DNA of 42,428 bases from positions 1 through 42,428 of the forward strand of contig BRYA01000610.1 of assembly GCA_030267965.1 (NCBI GenBank), read 5' to 3'. The stretch comes from Triparma columacea (lineage: Eukaryota > Sar > Bolidophyceae > Parmales > Triparmaceae). A program made the translations under genes and the position numbers. Of the stretch, positions 11,837-23,444 are shown one piece after another (the first letter of the stretch is position 1; each line of letters begins with the position of its first letter). The notes under the pieces are model-generated. The model did not search any database and was not told the origin of the DNA. It saw only the letters and a program-made list of their open reading frames with translations.

Positions 11837-11987
11837 TCCAAAACAACTTAAAGTGGTTCTTCCAAAAAAGTCCAAATTCTGAACAAATTATCTTTATTTA
11901 TTTCTTTTTTAGTGCGGTTATCGTTGCCTTCATCGAAGTGGGATGGATGAATGTGCAGACCCGCCGTTTCCTGACCCGCCGTCTTCC
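11837..11987. promoter_or_regulatory. Divergent promoter region, CFAP36 and unknown gene
   Basis: Only 151 bp separate the CFAP36 start codon (minus strand) from the start codon of the next gene (plus strand), so both promoters and 5' leaders must lie here. An AT-rich patch (TTATCTTTATTTATTTC) lies at 11889-11906. No specific factor site could be identified. Confidence 0.5.
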
Positions 11988-14900
11988 ATGGTTAATGATT
12001 CTTTGATCCTTGAGGGCCTCGAGGGAGAGGAGGAGGTGAGAGCAACACAGTTTGGGGACTTTTAAGGTGCCTAGCCTTCTTAATTCGCAACTCTGGTTGG
12101 GCATCTGACACTCTTCCACGATCGCGACATCACTTTGACCAGAAACTCGACGATCAGCTGTCACAGTCTCAATTGGACAACTTGGCTTCAAAGTTGTCAC
12201 CTTCGTTTTCACTTTACAACGTCGACGAGCTTTTTCTTGATGATGGAGATGTCGGTGACGAGGCGTGCATTTCGAATGTAGATATAAGTCAATTTGAGAG
12301 TGAAGCTGGGAAGAAAGTGAAAGGTTCATGCGGCAGTGCCCTTCCCATTCCAGCCAACGTCGCGTTTGATGATGACGACGATATGGACGATGAGGAGAAG
12401 AATTTGAGCGATGTCGAGAAGCGAATCCAAGATGAGATCAATGCGTCAAACACTTCTTTCCGGATCGCCATGATGTCTGCTGCTTCGACGCCCACCAAGA
12501 CGCCGACGAAGGAGCCTCCTGCGAATCCCAATTCCTCGACCATAATCAACCTTTCTTCCCCAATGACGCCGTCTCTGACGTCCCCTCACCCGATGGATAG
12601 CAGCTTCATGAAGCAGATGCGCAGGAATAGGTGAGAATGATGTAGGAGGAAGTAACATGCGTCAAAATCTTGGGCCTAACCCCTTCGCTCCTCTCGCAGC
12701 ACGAAGGACATGAAGAAGGCCTCTGAGCTGCTCAAGGGCACAGAGGATTTGAAACGTCAACTCGAGGAGCTCTCGAGTCTTGCCACGTGGAACGATGATG
12801 GCAACCTGATTATTCGCCCCCCGACCCCCCCCGCCGCTCCTTCTAACCTCAACCGTTCGGTTTCGGATAAGGTGAGAAGAATGGGAAAAAGGGAAACAAA
12901 AACGACTCTTCGCAAAGAAGTACAACTCAATCCCACTAACCTTCGCTCCACCTAGAACCACCTAACTATCCAGCTCTCTGACCGGGATTCTTACTCGCGC
13001 GAGTTCGTCGAGAAACTAACGCTCTCCTCCCTCGCCGAGATATTTTGCGGATACTCCTACTTGGGCCTAGACGGTACAACAAGGATGGGAAACGCTCTGT
13101 TCAACCGCTGCTGCTGTGTGAGGGTGAGGCCGGATATCCTTTGTGGTGCCGTAATGGACGCGGTCTCTACGGCGCTTGATGAGAATGGTTGCACGATTGA
13201 GGTGAGAATGGATAGGAAATGGAAGAGAATTGCACAACCCTAACCAGACCATAACCATCCTTGCCTCGCCTGTCGCAGAAGAGGCAGGGAGGGCATTTGA
13301 TTGCAACACTTCCTTGGGTGGAAATTGACGTGCAGCTCTGCGTGAAGAGAGGTGAGGGTTGGCCGTGGACGTGGACGTCGCCGCACTCCCATCTTAACCC
13401 CCGTCTCCTCCTCTTCCCCTATTGTAGAAACTCTCGCCAGGGTGTGCATCTTGACTGCGCACCAGGGTGTTTTCAGGGGCAAGGGCAATGGGAGCAAAAT
13501 TGCATCGCCTGATGCGACTACTTCGGTTGAAAACGACGATGGAGACGATGGCGCCTCCCTGTCCAGGCGGATAGACCATGCGATTTCTGACCCCCTCGAG
13601 GAGCTCAGGTTCTCGTCAGAGAACCTTGGCTTCACTCAAAAGCTTGTTGACACGGTTGTTTCCTCGACTCCCCTCCGTAGATTTAGCCACGGGAGCCCTG
13701 ATAACCCCAAGCAATCGCCCCCCCAGTCGTCCCCCGGGGGAGATGAATTGTCAGATGGCAACTTGACTCCGCCCGAGATGGTGAAGAGGAGAGTTTGGAT
13801 CTACATTGGGAAAACTATTGAAGAACTGGAGAGGTAAGTAAATGAGTGCGAGCGAGAAATGAAGGCTCCCTTCCTCCCCACCACTTAACCCACCTACCTT
13901 GCCTCGCAGCCGGGATTTGCTCTTCGCTAGCTTGGACCGTTGCCCCTTTGGTGCGTTCCCTGCCTTGCCTGCCATTGACAAGCAGATGATACAGCTGTTG
14001 CAGGTTCTGGCGAGAGAAAATATGAAAGTGCAGCTCCTCGCTCAGGCATCTGAGTTGGAGGAGTACGCCAGGGCCGCTGAGTTTAGCTGCGCGTCCATCA
14101 TTGATTTGCTCAGCCCGATTTTCAAGGCGTACGGAATCCCTGAGATACCCCTCCCCAAGCCAGTACCGCTCTCGGCCTACCCCATGGATCAAATAAACAT
14201 CGACGAAGCTCTCGTGACTGAGGCTCAGAAGGAGGTTGGGGAAAAAGTTGAGAGCTGGAAGAGGGGACGAAGGAGGGGGGGCTTTGACGAAGATGACACG
14301 TTAAACAGTACCAAGGGCTACTCTGATTCCGACAGCGATAGCGAAGGAAGGTGAGATCGGGCGAAAGTAAGGCAGTGTGCGTAATTTACCACTTTTGCCA
14401 ACCTTTTCACTTCGTCACAGCCAAATCACAGGAGATCAGGGAATAGCAGAAGATTGTGTAAAGATTGTCTTCTCTGCCGTTCAGAGGCAGTACGACAATG
14501 AGCTCATGGCGAGGGTAGGGAGGAAAAATGTGCAAGTGATGGATAGGCTCGCTAAAATGAGCACACACAAGGAGAGAATGCTGTCGATCCTTGCTGGATC
14601 AGCATCCCCCGAAGCCGTCAGACTGCGCAATGAGTCTTGCGGTGAAACTCCAGTCTACTGGTGCCGCATCTTGAGGGGCGTGGGGGGCAGCCAAGGTAGA
14701 GTCTATTTCAGCCAGGGATCCATCACAATCGTGTCCACCAACACTGTCACTCTGGGCATGGGGGCCAAGAACGTGAAAACGATCCCGATCAACGACATCG
14801 ACCTTGTGCAATTGGGGGCTCCCAATCGCATCACGCTGGAATTTAAGGAGATAATAGGTGGCCACGATGCCCAAGAGAGCTTCACCCCCCTAATGGTGTC

Positions 14901-15099
14901 TGCCAAACGACTCAAGGACCTTATAATGAGTTTGGTCGACGTTGCAGAAAATCGGACGATTAAGTTCACCGAGGAGGGGGGGCTGTTGTACAGGCATTTC
15001 AGCGAGGAGGGCTCTGTCGAAGAGACTAGCGAAGATGACTTTGTCGTTCTAACGCATTCCCCTCGCACATCGAACAAAAATTTGGGGGGCACGGTGTGA
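11988..15099 (+). CDS. Uncharacterised protein with possible C-terminal PH/GRAM-like domain
   Basis: Eight exons (11988-12035, 12167-12630, 12700-12871, 12956-13201, 13279-13351, 13428-13833, 13910-14350, 14421-15099) encode about 842 residues, and every junction keeps frame with GT-AG borders. The N-terminal third is acidic and Ser/Thr/Pro-rich, probably disordered (acidic run DDDDDMDDEE, then TPTKTPTKEP). The centre is predicted helical with a conserved-looking GYSYLGLDGTT segment. Residues near 700-790 (RVYFSQGSITIVS, then PINDIDLVQLG and RITLEF) look like the strands of a GRAM or PH fold, but this is a weak call. No catalytic motif was found. The promoter shared with CFAP36 hints at co-expression, which is an inference. 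The family is not recognised. Confidence 0.8.
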
Positions 15100-15170
15100 A
15101 TGAAAAAAAAATATATATATGCTGTTATAATTCTATTTCAATCTGCATTTTATTTTAGGGATTCCTAATC

Positions 15171-15971
15171 CTAAGCCCCAATGATGTCAATACACACCAA
15201 AGGGGGGTCGTTATTCTTGGTCTTCTCCAGCCTAAACTTGAATCCCAACCTCGTGAGTTTTCCTACTGGACCAAAGTTCCAACGCGGCGTGATGATCTCG
15301 CCGTCTTTAGCGACATCGGTCCGAGGCAGGGCTCTGGGTTGATGAATGCGAAAGGTTGTGAATGGAAAATCTTGCTTCATCTCGACAGTCGCAAGCCCGA
15401 CGTCGTCGCTGTCGAAGCTATCTCTGTCTACTACGACGCTCGTAACCTTAGCCGTCTCCCCATCTAACACTGTGATTCCGCTATGGTCCGAGAAAGCAAC
15501 AGTTTTCAGCAACCTAACCCTCACGCTAAATGAGGAGGAGGTGATTTCGACCTCGTCTAGAACATAATCGACTGACGAGCCCTCCCAAACGCATACTTCG
15601 CATCTGCAGTCTCCTCCTCCATACGCGACACACGCGTCGTCGTCTATGTCACGCAGGGTCTTCAATAGACTATAAACATGCTCATATCTAGAGGAAAGCG
15701 CCAAAAATTTCTCTACGGATGCCCGACTTTGAAAATGTCCCTGTGGTGTGGGTTAGAGGGCACCTTTCTCACTATAACTCATGTTAACACTTACCAGCGC
15801 GATCAAACAGTTGTCAAGTAGCAAGTTTATGGGCTCTTCGACTTCGATCCTTGACTTAAGATGGAGAGAAACTTCTGACTCTCCCACCGCAAGCCGAGTC
15901 AAAGTTTGTGTTTTGAGCTCAAGACACTGTTGGTGTTTGTTCGCGAGGACGATTGCGCTACTCATGCTCAT
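15171..15971 (-). CDS. Hypothetical protein, 248 residues
   Basis: Two exons (15971-15795 and 15740-15171) are joined across a 54-bp intron in phase 0, donor CTG/GTAAGT and acceptor CACAG/GGA. The N-terminal half is helical (KHQQCLELKTQTLTRL). The C-terminal half is predicted beta-rich with a small cysteine cluster (CRCEVC). There is no signal peptide and no TM segment. It is tail to tail with the preceding gene, with 71 bp between stop codons. I do not recognise the family. Confidence 0.75.
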
Positions 15972-16140
15972 TTTTGAGTGGCCAGTGCCAGTGGATCTGG
16001 TTCGTTCCGTCTCTTACGAGTAAAAAGAGAAAACTTTGGAATTTGAGCAACCCCAAAAATCGTGACACAAATCCCCTCGGAAGTTTTTGGGGAAGTTTTT
16101 AGGAGAAACACAACAAACATCACATCTATTCGTCAAACAC

Positions 16141-18058
16141 TTATTCTTTAATTGCCACTGAGGCACCAATTGCAGTGAGCTCGGCCCTCTTATCTCCCTC
16201 TATTGCGATCAGAGTTTTGGACGCCCAGTCCTCCCCTCCCATCAACCCCACTGCGTTCTTGAGGCTCCTTTCGAAAATTGGCTGCCTGCTGGCTCCCCCC
16301 ACTAGCAGAATGGCGCCAAGGTCAAAGGGGGTCTTCCCGCTTTTCTCTAGATTTTTCATGAGCAAATTCGTGAAGACTCTCTCAATACTGTCCCCTTCCA
16401 CCCCCTCGTGCGCTTTGATGTTGTCATTCACGGCAGACTCCAGCACCCCACTGCTTATATTCTCGTTTAGGTGTTTGGGTCCCTCCGCATCGGCCGTGAT
16501 GAAGGGGAGGTCGACATCGCACATGCTCTTGTTAGAAAGCTCGGCGATGCTCTCGAACGCAGCGTCGTGCACCCTTTGCAGCGAAAGCTTGTCCGAAAGG
16601 AGATCCATCCCGTTGTTTGATTTGGCAAACTTTTCGGCAAGGAGGTCCACGAGCACATTCTGCGCCAATAAGGGGGGTGGTGGCGTTAGTCGGTTGCAAG
16701 TGTTGTGTTGGGGGTTGGTAAAGGTGAAGTTTAGGAGTAGTGGGTGGTGGAAAAAAATGCTCGGCCTCCCTCTCACCTCCAAGGTTTCTCCCCCCATAGC
16801 CACAGATTCCGAGCATACAAGGGCGTCGTCTTCAACCACTGAGACGTGAGTGATGCTGTGTCCAACGTCAACCACCACGCAAGGATTAGCCTTGGCCTCC
16901 TTCCCAATGACGCCCTGTAACACGAGGAAGGGTTTTCCGTTGGTTTAGATCGTTTACGTCGATATATTTAGGGGAGGTGTGACTACTTGACTATTTCTGT
17001 CTTTTCTTACCTCGAATTCTGCGCCAATCAAAGCCCCTACTGCCTCGCAAACAATGAGCGGGTCAATCAGGCCAGCGGACTTCGCCGCATTGACGAGCAT
17101 CTCCTGCTGGTACTCATTGAACTGAGGGGAAAAGGTCAAAACACACTACGGGCGGGTGGGCGAAGGGGGGTGAAGCGACGATTGACAAGGCTGTGTTAGT
17201 GTGACCACTTCGCTCCTCGCCACTTCTCTCCTCGCCACTTCGCTCCTCGCCACCCTCACCTCGCAGTCCCCAATAGTTCCAATCCCCCTCTTCTCTATAG
17301 CGTCGCCCGCGACCTCCCTGATCATATGACCAGCACCTACCGTTCCCATCTCCTTCACCTTCCCGTCACCGTCGTTGATGGCCTCCGCCAACATGCTGTA
17401 AACGCTCTTGACCTCCTGGGGCCCAGCGAACAGCTTGCTCTTAGCCAAACGGCCGCAGATTGGTACCAGAGGGGACTCTGACTGGTTCTCAAAGAAAAAG
17501 TAAGAAGGCGTGCTACGGCCCCCGTCCTTATCTTCGACTATAGTCGCCTTTCTGTCATTCAAAATTGCGCAACGAAGAGAGGAGGTGCCAAAGTCGATCC
17601 CCAGCACCTTCTGGCTGGGCACATTGTTGGGGTTATTGGGCACACTGCCATCGGTGGGTAGGCCAGCAAGGTACTCCTCATACTCAAGCTTGTCCTGCTC
17701 CATCCGTTGGAGGGCTTTGAATCTGTAGGTTTTGGAGAGGAGGAGGGTCACGACCCTGTGAGTCATCAATTCAGATATTAGGAACCTCCGTCGGGTGCTT
17801 ATCCGGCTTAGTGGGGAGATCGCCTTGGTAGATCAAAACATGCGGGCGAATTTAAGCGCCAAAAGACTCAAACGTCACAAAAATCGAGCAATTTTCACAG
17901 CCCAATCGACGAAGAATCAAGGAAGGATCGACAACTCACCCATATCTCCCAACCAACGCTATTGCTGCGACACCTATTAATGGAAGAATCTCGTTCCTCT
18001 TGGTGTTGTGGTATTGTCTTCGGGATAATCCCCTTTTGAGCGCAAACCTGGACAACAT
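16141..18058 (-). CDS. HSP70-family ATPase domain, mitochondrial-type N-terminus, no substrate-binding domain
   Basis: Five exons (18058-17940, 17722-17260, 17145-17011, 16914-16777, 16659-16141) encode about 457 residues. The N-terminus is rich in R, K and S without acids (MLSRFALKRGLSRRQ), followed by a short hydrophobic run (ILPLIGVAAIALVG). This reads as a mitochondrial presequence plus inner-membrane anchor. The HSP70/actin fold follows: phosphate-1 loop GIDFGTSSLR, a VLTFSPQFNEYQQ strand, diverged phosphate-2 loop VVDVGHSITHVSV in place of the usual DLGGGTFD, and adenosine motif AILLVGGASRQP. The protein ends at the end of the ATPase domain (GASVAIKE), so the peptide-binding domain and lid of chaperone HSP70s are absent. 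It is probably an HSP110/HSPA-like relative or a regulatory ATPase. Its activity cannot be judged from sequence. Confidence 0.87.
17206..17250. repeat. Three 15-bp tandem units in an HSP70-like gene intron
   Basis: The unit CACTTCGCTCCTCGC occurs at 17206, 17221 (one mismatch, CTCTC for CGCTC) and 17236. The array sits at the donor end of the second intron of the HSP70-like gene and runs almost into the splice site at 17259. It is probably a young slipped duplication. Confidence 0.85.
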
Positions 18059-18282
18059 TCCTGGAAAAAAAATTGGTAAACAAATACACCCCCCAAATTA
18101 TTCCGCCCCAACGCTGTAATCTTAGTATCCCCTTTCGATACCTTTCCATACCCAAATACCGCCTAAGTTAGAGCACTCGTCTTCCACCTCGACGACGAAA
18201 AGCCACTCATCCCTCCTTCTCCCTCTTCCTGCCGCTCCCACTCATCACCCCTTTTCCTCACCCCACCACTCCTCTTGAGTAA
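18059..18282. promoter_or_regulatory. Divergent promoter region, HSP70-like gene and symplekin
   Basis: These 224 bp separate the two start codons. The side next to symplekin is pyrimidine-rich (CCTCCTTCTCCCTCTTCC), as in many core promoters of compact eukaryotic genomes. The minus-strand side has a TTTTTTTTCCAG that could be the acceptor of a 5'UTR intron ending just before the HSP70-like start. No TATA box was found. Confidence 0.45.
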
Positions 18283-21200
18283 ATGGCTGAGCTTACTTTC
18301 TCGGAATCGGTGGAGAACCTATCTGGATCACTGGTTGAGCGTGTGGATGGTATATTGCAGGTGCGTTTAATGGCTTTCCTGACCCTTCCCTCGACGTTGA
18401 TTTGCAACCCAGTGGAAATCATAATTTAGGACCACTAACCCGCATTTATTCTCCTCGTCTCTACCTTCTATTCCAAGTCGAATTCTCCTCTTTCCTCGCT
18501 TAAGGTGCTGGTCTCTGATTTGGTCGAGTTCTGTGCCAACAATGCCCACAGGGTTGCCCTCCAGTCTGCTGAAGAGATTGTTGAGGACGACACTTCGCGG
18601 CCGTTGCTGGATGTAAAGTACAGCGAGGTTAAGAATGTGTTCCATGAGCTTATTGTCAAGGTGGTGATAGAGAACATGCAGTCTATGGCTCAGTCTGACC
18701 CCAACTTTCAGCGTCGAATGGCCTCCCTTTACTTCTTCAATGAGCTGTTTAAGGCGGTTCACAATTTCAACTCGTTCGTCCCTCCCACCGAGACCAGAGA
18801 TCCCTTCGTTTCCGCTTCCGTCCTTCCCCTGGCAGACTACGAGCAGGAGAAGAGGGAGAGGACCATTAGGATTCTCATAGGGTGGATAACGTCTGTGAAC
18901 GCCTGCGTCGCGTCGAACCTTTCCGACACGAGTTCCAACTCGGCGTTGGCTACCCAGGCCATCCTTTCCGCCAACTCCCTCTTTAAGCTCGCCATGCGTT
19001 GCGTCAGCGACTGCATTATGGCCTCTGAGGATCAGAGTGCCACTAACCTCTTCACCCCTCTCCTCAACCTGACTCTCACGATCCAGTCCCTACTCCTCAA
19101 CATTTCGAACCACGAGACAAACGACAACCTCCGGTCCGCGGCGATTAAGTTCACCGAGACGGTGATCCTACGTTTTTCCAGAAAGGACCAGACTGGAAGG
19201 AAGTCAGGTAACGCGAACGATCAAGATTTCAACCTAGAGGATGTCCCCGACGGCCACCCGTCGATCACGAGGGCTTCCCTTGAGGACATAGGGAACTCTT
19301 GCTTCAATTGCTTGAGGGGCTGGTGCAGGACGGGGGGACAGATTTCCGTCATTAGCGACGACAATATTGTCGCCGATCTCTACGAGTTCACCTTCGTGAA
19401 GCAGGCGGACGTGACCTTCAGGCTGGCGGAGCAAGAGGACCCAACTTTCTCCACTGCGACATTCATGTGGAGGCTACAGGTAAAATCGTACTCCCTTGCT
19501 ATGAATGCCCTTGCCATCGTGGGCGCAACCCGATCTGCATTTTTCAAGCCTGCTGCCGAGACAATTGTCGCCCTCATCAATTCCCCCCCCTCCGAGACGC
19601 CGACTGGACTGACTTCCCGGGCTGCCACAAACCAAATATATTCGGCCATCAAGGCGACGGGGCTGAAGATGCTGCGCAACCACCTCTCCATCGTATCCAA
19701 GACTGCCGATGCTCTCAAGAATGCTCTCTCTGATGAATCTGTCGGCATGATGGCCCAGGCAGCCAAAGCCAAGGGCGTCGCGGAGAGCACCATTAAGCTG
19801 TTGCGCGGAGGAAGGAAGGCTCGTCAACTCGCCAACCTCGCTTATGAGTGGGAGGCGGCGGATACAGGCGCCAAGAGAAAGGCTGACGACGACTTGGCCA
19901 ACATGAGGGCCTCCAAGATTGCTAGGGGGCTCGGAAATGGAATCCAACTGCCGGTGTCCATGTCTGACTCGGTGGATCTCATTCTTCTTAACTTGGAGAA
20001 TTCCTTGCCTCCGAATTCCGACAAGGCCGACAAACCTAGTGACAACGTACGCGACCTTCAGTTTCTCGTCGATGCTGTGCAGTCGGGTGGCAAGTCGTTG
20101 GAGAAGGATAAGTCAAGGTGGTACGCCAATGCCGGTGGAATCTCGTGGGATCTCATCGTCGGAGATGATGGGGAGATATCTATGGACATTATCGAAGAAG
20201 TTCCGAGCTCCTCCAAGACGCTCTTTGCCGAGCAGTGCGAGATGGCGGCCGCCGACGCGTTTGGAAGAATCGTTGCCTCTGGAAGGGTCAAGAAGATAAA
20301 GGAGGGCTTGACCAATTTCGACTTCACCGAGGCCGGCAAGAACAACCTGAAGAGGCATGCTCCTACCGCGGCCAATTCGGCCCCCGTTGGAAGTTTGGGG
20401 GGGAGCGTTGGAGGAGTGTGGAGCGACCAGTTGATTGGTTTGAGGGACACCATTGCTAGCCGCTTGGCCTGGACTTTGAAGTGCAAGCCGCGAGGGGAGC
20501 TGGCGATGGGGGCGATCTTAGTCGAGAAGAGCGCCGAGGGGCTCGAGGGCAAGGAGGAGGGGGGGGGGGTGGGGAGGGCTGAGAAGATCAAGAAACTGAA
20601 GGAGAAGTTTCCTCTTGTCCCTGCCTGCCTGACGAAGGACTTCTTGGACCCTCCTCCGGTAGGCAGGGGGGGCAACAGCGTTGCGATGGGCGGAGCCGCC
20701 CCGAGCCTTGCGTCCAGGACGCTTTTTGAAGGGTACGTGCAGGACGAAGAGGAGTCCAAGATGTACAACGAGGCCATGGACACCATGTCGAACGCCGCCG
20801 CCCACATTTGCAATGTCGTCTCTCTGAAGCTGGTGAAGGGCGACCAGACACTGCTTTTGCCAATGGAGCATGAGAGGAGGAAGGCTGCCAAGGATGCCAT
20901 CAGCAACCTGGCGAAGACGGTTGCCGTGATTCCCAAGTTGACCGAGGGTTGTGTCTCTAGCTTGGCCGAGATAAGCGATATAAGGGAGGCTGTAAATTTC
21001 GGGGTTGCTGTGAGCCTGAAGGAGAGATCGCAGAACAACGCTGCGACGTCGGCGGCCGAGAAGAGGGCGAGGTTAGCCCTCATTGCCTTCCGTGACACCT
21101 TGTTGCACCGTACTGATGATGAGACCGCAAGGATGTGCATAGAGACCGCAGTCGGGGTGGCGTCCGGGAGGATCCCATCCGTGGACAAGGTCGCTGACGA

Positions 21201-22637
21201 CGCTCTTCGGTTGGTGGTGAACAAGAATTTCAAGCTTTTCCCCAAGAACCAGGCTCTCTTGGACCAGGTGCTCGAGTCCTCGAAGATCGACCTTCAGCTG
21301 ACCGTCAAGTACGTCAATGAGAATTCCAAGAAGGTGGAGGAGGGAAACAAGGAGAAAATGTTGGGAATGGAGAAGGAGGATATTCGCAATTTGAACCCCA
21401 ATGCCCCGCTCTGCGATTTGGAGAAGGAGGTGTTCGGAAGGTGCAGGAGGAGCGTGAACTTGTTCTTGGCGCTGTGCAAGGAGAACAGTTTGGACTTGTT
21501 CAATGTGCTGATGAAGGCATGCTCTGGAGAGGAATCGGCGGTCCTGGCTAAGGCCTTCAAGGCCCAGTTGCCCGTGTTTGTCATGGGAGCTGCGAAGAAA
21601 CATGGCGAGGCGGTTATTGCTGAGGCGGTCGCTAAGGGCTGCGGGGTGGCTGAGACGCCCTTGTTGCTGGCTCTCTTGGACAACCTGTCTCCCAGAAACA
21701 TCAACGAGATCTGCCCCGAGACGTTCGTGGAGGCATGCCTAAATATCCAGAAGAGCAGGTTGCGCGATGATGGGAGCGTCGACCCGAGGTATGCGATCCC
21801 CGTCGTTAGTTCGCTGGAGAGGGAGAAGCTGGTGGAAATGCTCCCTCTGCTCATGAAGGAGGGGGAGGACACTTTGAAGGCGGCCCTATTTAGGATGAGG
21901 GAGAGGCTCGGGAGGAGCTACAACCAATTCAGGGAAGGGGAAGGATTGAAAGGCATGACGACCTGCGAGCAGCTCGTCTTTATGCACGACCTTGACTTGG
22001 ACATGCTTAAGGGGTTGGGACTGAAGCAGACCCACTACCTGAAGAGCATCATGGCCATGATGTTGGATAAGGAAAACTTTACTGATAGGGTGGCCATGAG
22101 TGCCTTGGATTACATGGTCATGAGGGCCATCAATTTGCATCCGGTGGAGAAGCAGGTAGGGAAGAACGTAGAACATAGCGATGACCTTATTATTTTGCAC
22201 CGTGCCCCCGAAATATTCCCGATCCGCTCCAACGCCAATCCATCTAACTCATATACAACCCACCTTTATCCCCCCCCCCCTAAACGCAGCTCCCCCTGGC
22301 CTTCATGCGCACAGCCCTCAACTGCGTGAACGCCCACCTCAGCCTCCGCGCATACCTGTGTAATACCCTCCTGAAGAAGCTGATCCAGTATAAGGTCTGG
22401 GAGTGCGACGCACGCAAGAAGGCTTACGAAGGATTTCAGCACCTTGCCACCATGTTGGCGACGGAGGAGACGCCCAATAGCGTGGCCAGCTTGGTGGGGC
22501 TGCCGAAGGACAGGCTGGTGGAGGTACTGGGACACAGGAACTGTACCAAGGAAAAAAAGAAAGGCATCAGGAACGTGCTGGAGAGGAGTGGACTATACGA
22601 CGAGATGGACGTGGACGTGAAGGCCATCTTGGGATGA
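18283..22637 (+). CDS. SYMPK: Symplekin / Pta1, mRNA 3'-end processing scaffold
   Basis: Three exons (18283-18360, 18505-22155, 22290-22637) encode about 1,358 residues, close to animal symplekin. The N-terminal part is a helical, HEAT-like array. The C-terminal part matches the symplekin C-terminal domain: LPLAFMRTALNCV, LKKLIQYKVWE, AYEGFQHLA and LVGLPKDRLVEVL follow the family order of helix, RL(I)xKxVW, WEGF-like and LP-x-x-x-L elements. Symplekin scaffolds the cleavage and polyadenylation machinery (CPSF, CstF) in the nucleus. The first intron is 144 bp, the last 134 bp with a run of C before its acceptor. Both are phase 0. A glycine-rich low-complexity patch (KEEGGGVG) lies mid-protein. 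The gene is convergent with the next one, 67 bp between stop codons. Confidence 0.85.
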
Positions 22638-22704
22638 AAATGCTACAGGAAAATAATTCAATCTAATTGATTCCTAACAAGACACATAGCTTATATAACT
22701 TTTC

Positions 22705-23408
22705 TTAGAGGGAAATGAGCACACGGTCCTTGGCGTCTGATGAGAGCGCATAAACCGTAACCGGCTTCCTCCCCCGGCTCTTCATCAAACCCTTAACCAT
22801 GCCCCCCAACATGTTCCCCCCAGCCCCCTCGCTCTTGGTCGCGTCGTCAACAGGTTCGCCAGTGCGGAGGTTGAATGTGGAGCCGCAGAAATCGCAGGAA
22901 AGGCGAGGTGCCTCGAGGAGGCCGGTCTCGGGGGGAGGCAGAATCTTGGCCTTGTTCATAGGGACCTGGCAGCAGGAACAGTTCACCTTGAAAGCGTACA
23001 ACTTCCCGGAGAAGGAAGCGCAGCAAATTGCGCCCGTGGGATTCACAGCGCCATCCTTGATCCCGTCAAGGTTAGTGTCAATGAGAGTTATCTCACCATC
23101 CTTGTCAGGAAGCTGAGAAGTCTTGATGTCTGGGATTAGCTTCCAGTTGGAGGGTATCGAGGTAGCAGAAGTAGTGGGAGAGTTGGCATTTTTAGAAAGC
23201 GATGACATTGCTTTTTTTGCGGATGGGCGACCTACAGGAAGGAAGAGGAGGGGGGGTAAGTGGCGTTGACTCGGAGGTGGGGTGTTGAGGTGGTGAGTTA
23301 AACAGCATTATTGTGCGTACCTTTTCGCATAGTGATGGACGATGTGGAGTAAGAGGAGCATATGGTGGTAGTAAGGGCGAGGACGAGCAACTTTAAGAAG
23401 GGTGACAT
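22705..23408 (-). CDS. Plastid-targeted Rieske-like protein with all-cysteine metal motif
   Basis: Two exons (23408-23321 and 23231-22705) encode about 204 residues. Exon 1 codes a clear signal peptide (LLVLALTTTICSS) followed by Tyr and a basic stretch (MRKGRPSAKK), as in plastid-bound proteins of secondary red algae. The mature part resembles a Rieske fold: GKLYAFKV, then CSCCQVP, then LSCDFCGSTFNLRTGEPV. In normal Rieske proteins the two boxes are CxH and CxxH followed by GxxF and a TGE-like turn. Here the overall order and the CGSTFNLRTGE tail are kept, but both histidines are cysteines. It may bind a four-cysteine [2Fe-2S] cluster or zinc. It is transcribed away from the UMP-CMP kinase gene, 36 bp apart. 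Confidence 0.8.
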
Positions 23409-23444
23409 GGGTGAATTTTTGTAGAATTTGATAAAAACGAGAAT
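23409..23444. promoter_or_regulatory. 36-bp gap between two divergent plastid-protein genes
   Basis: Only 36 bp lie between the start codons of the Rieske-like gene (minus) and the UMP-CMP kinase gene (plus). The gap is AT-rich (GAATTTTTGTAGAATTTG). The promoters must therefore overlap the leaders or the first exon of the opposite gene, unless one true start lies further in. Neither reading frame has an upstream in-frame ATG that I can see. Confidence 0.55.

Noticed and set aside
20058..21245. Minus-strand open frame of about 395 codons antisense to symplekin
   Set aside because: The plus strand encodes a full symplekin. The antisense frame is Ser/Ala/Leu-rich without motifs.
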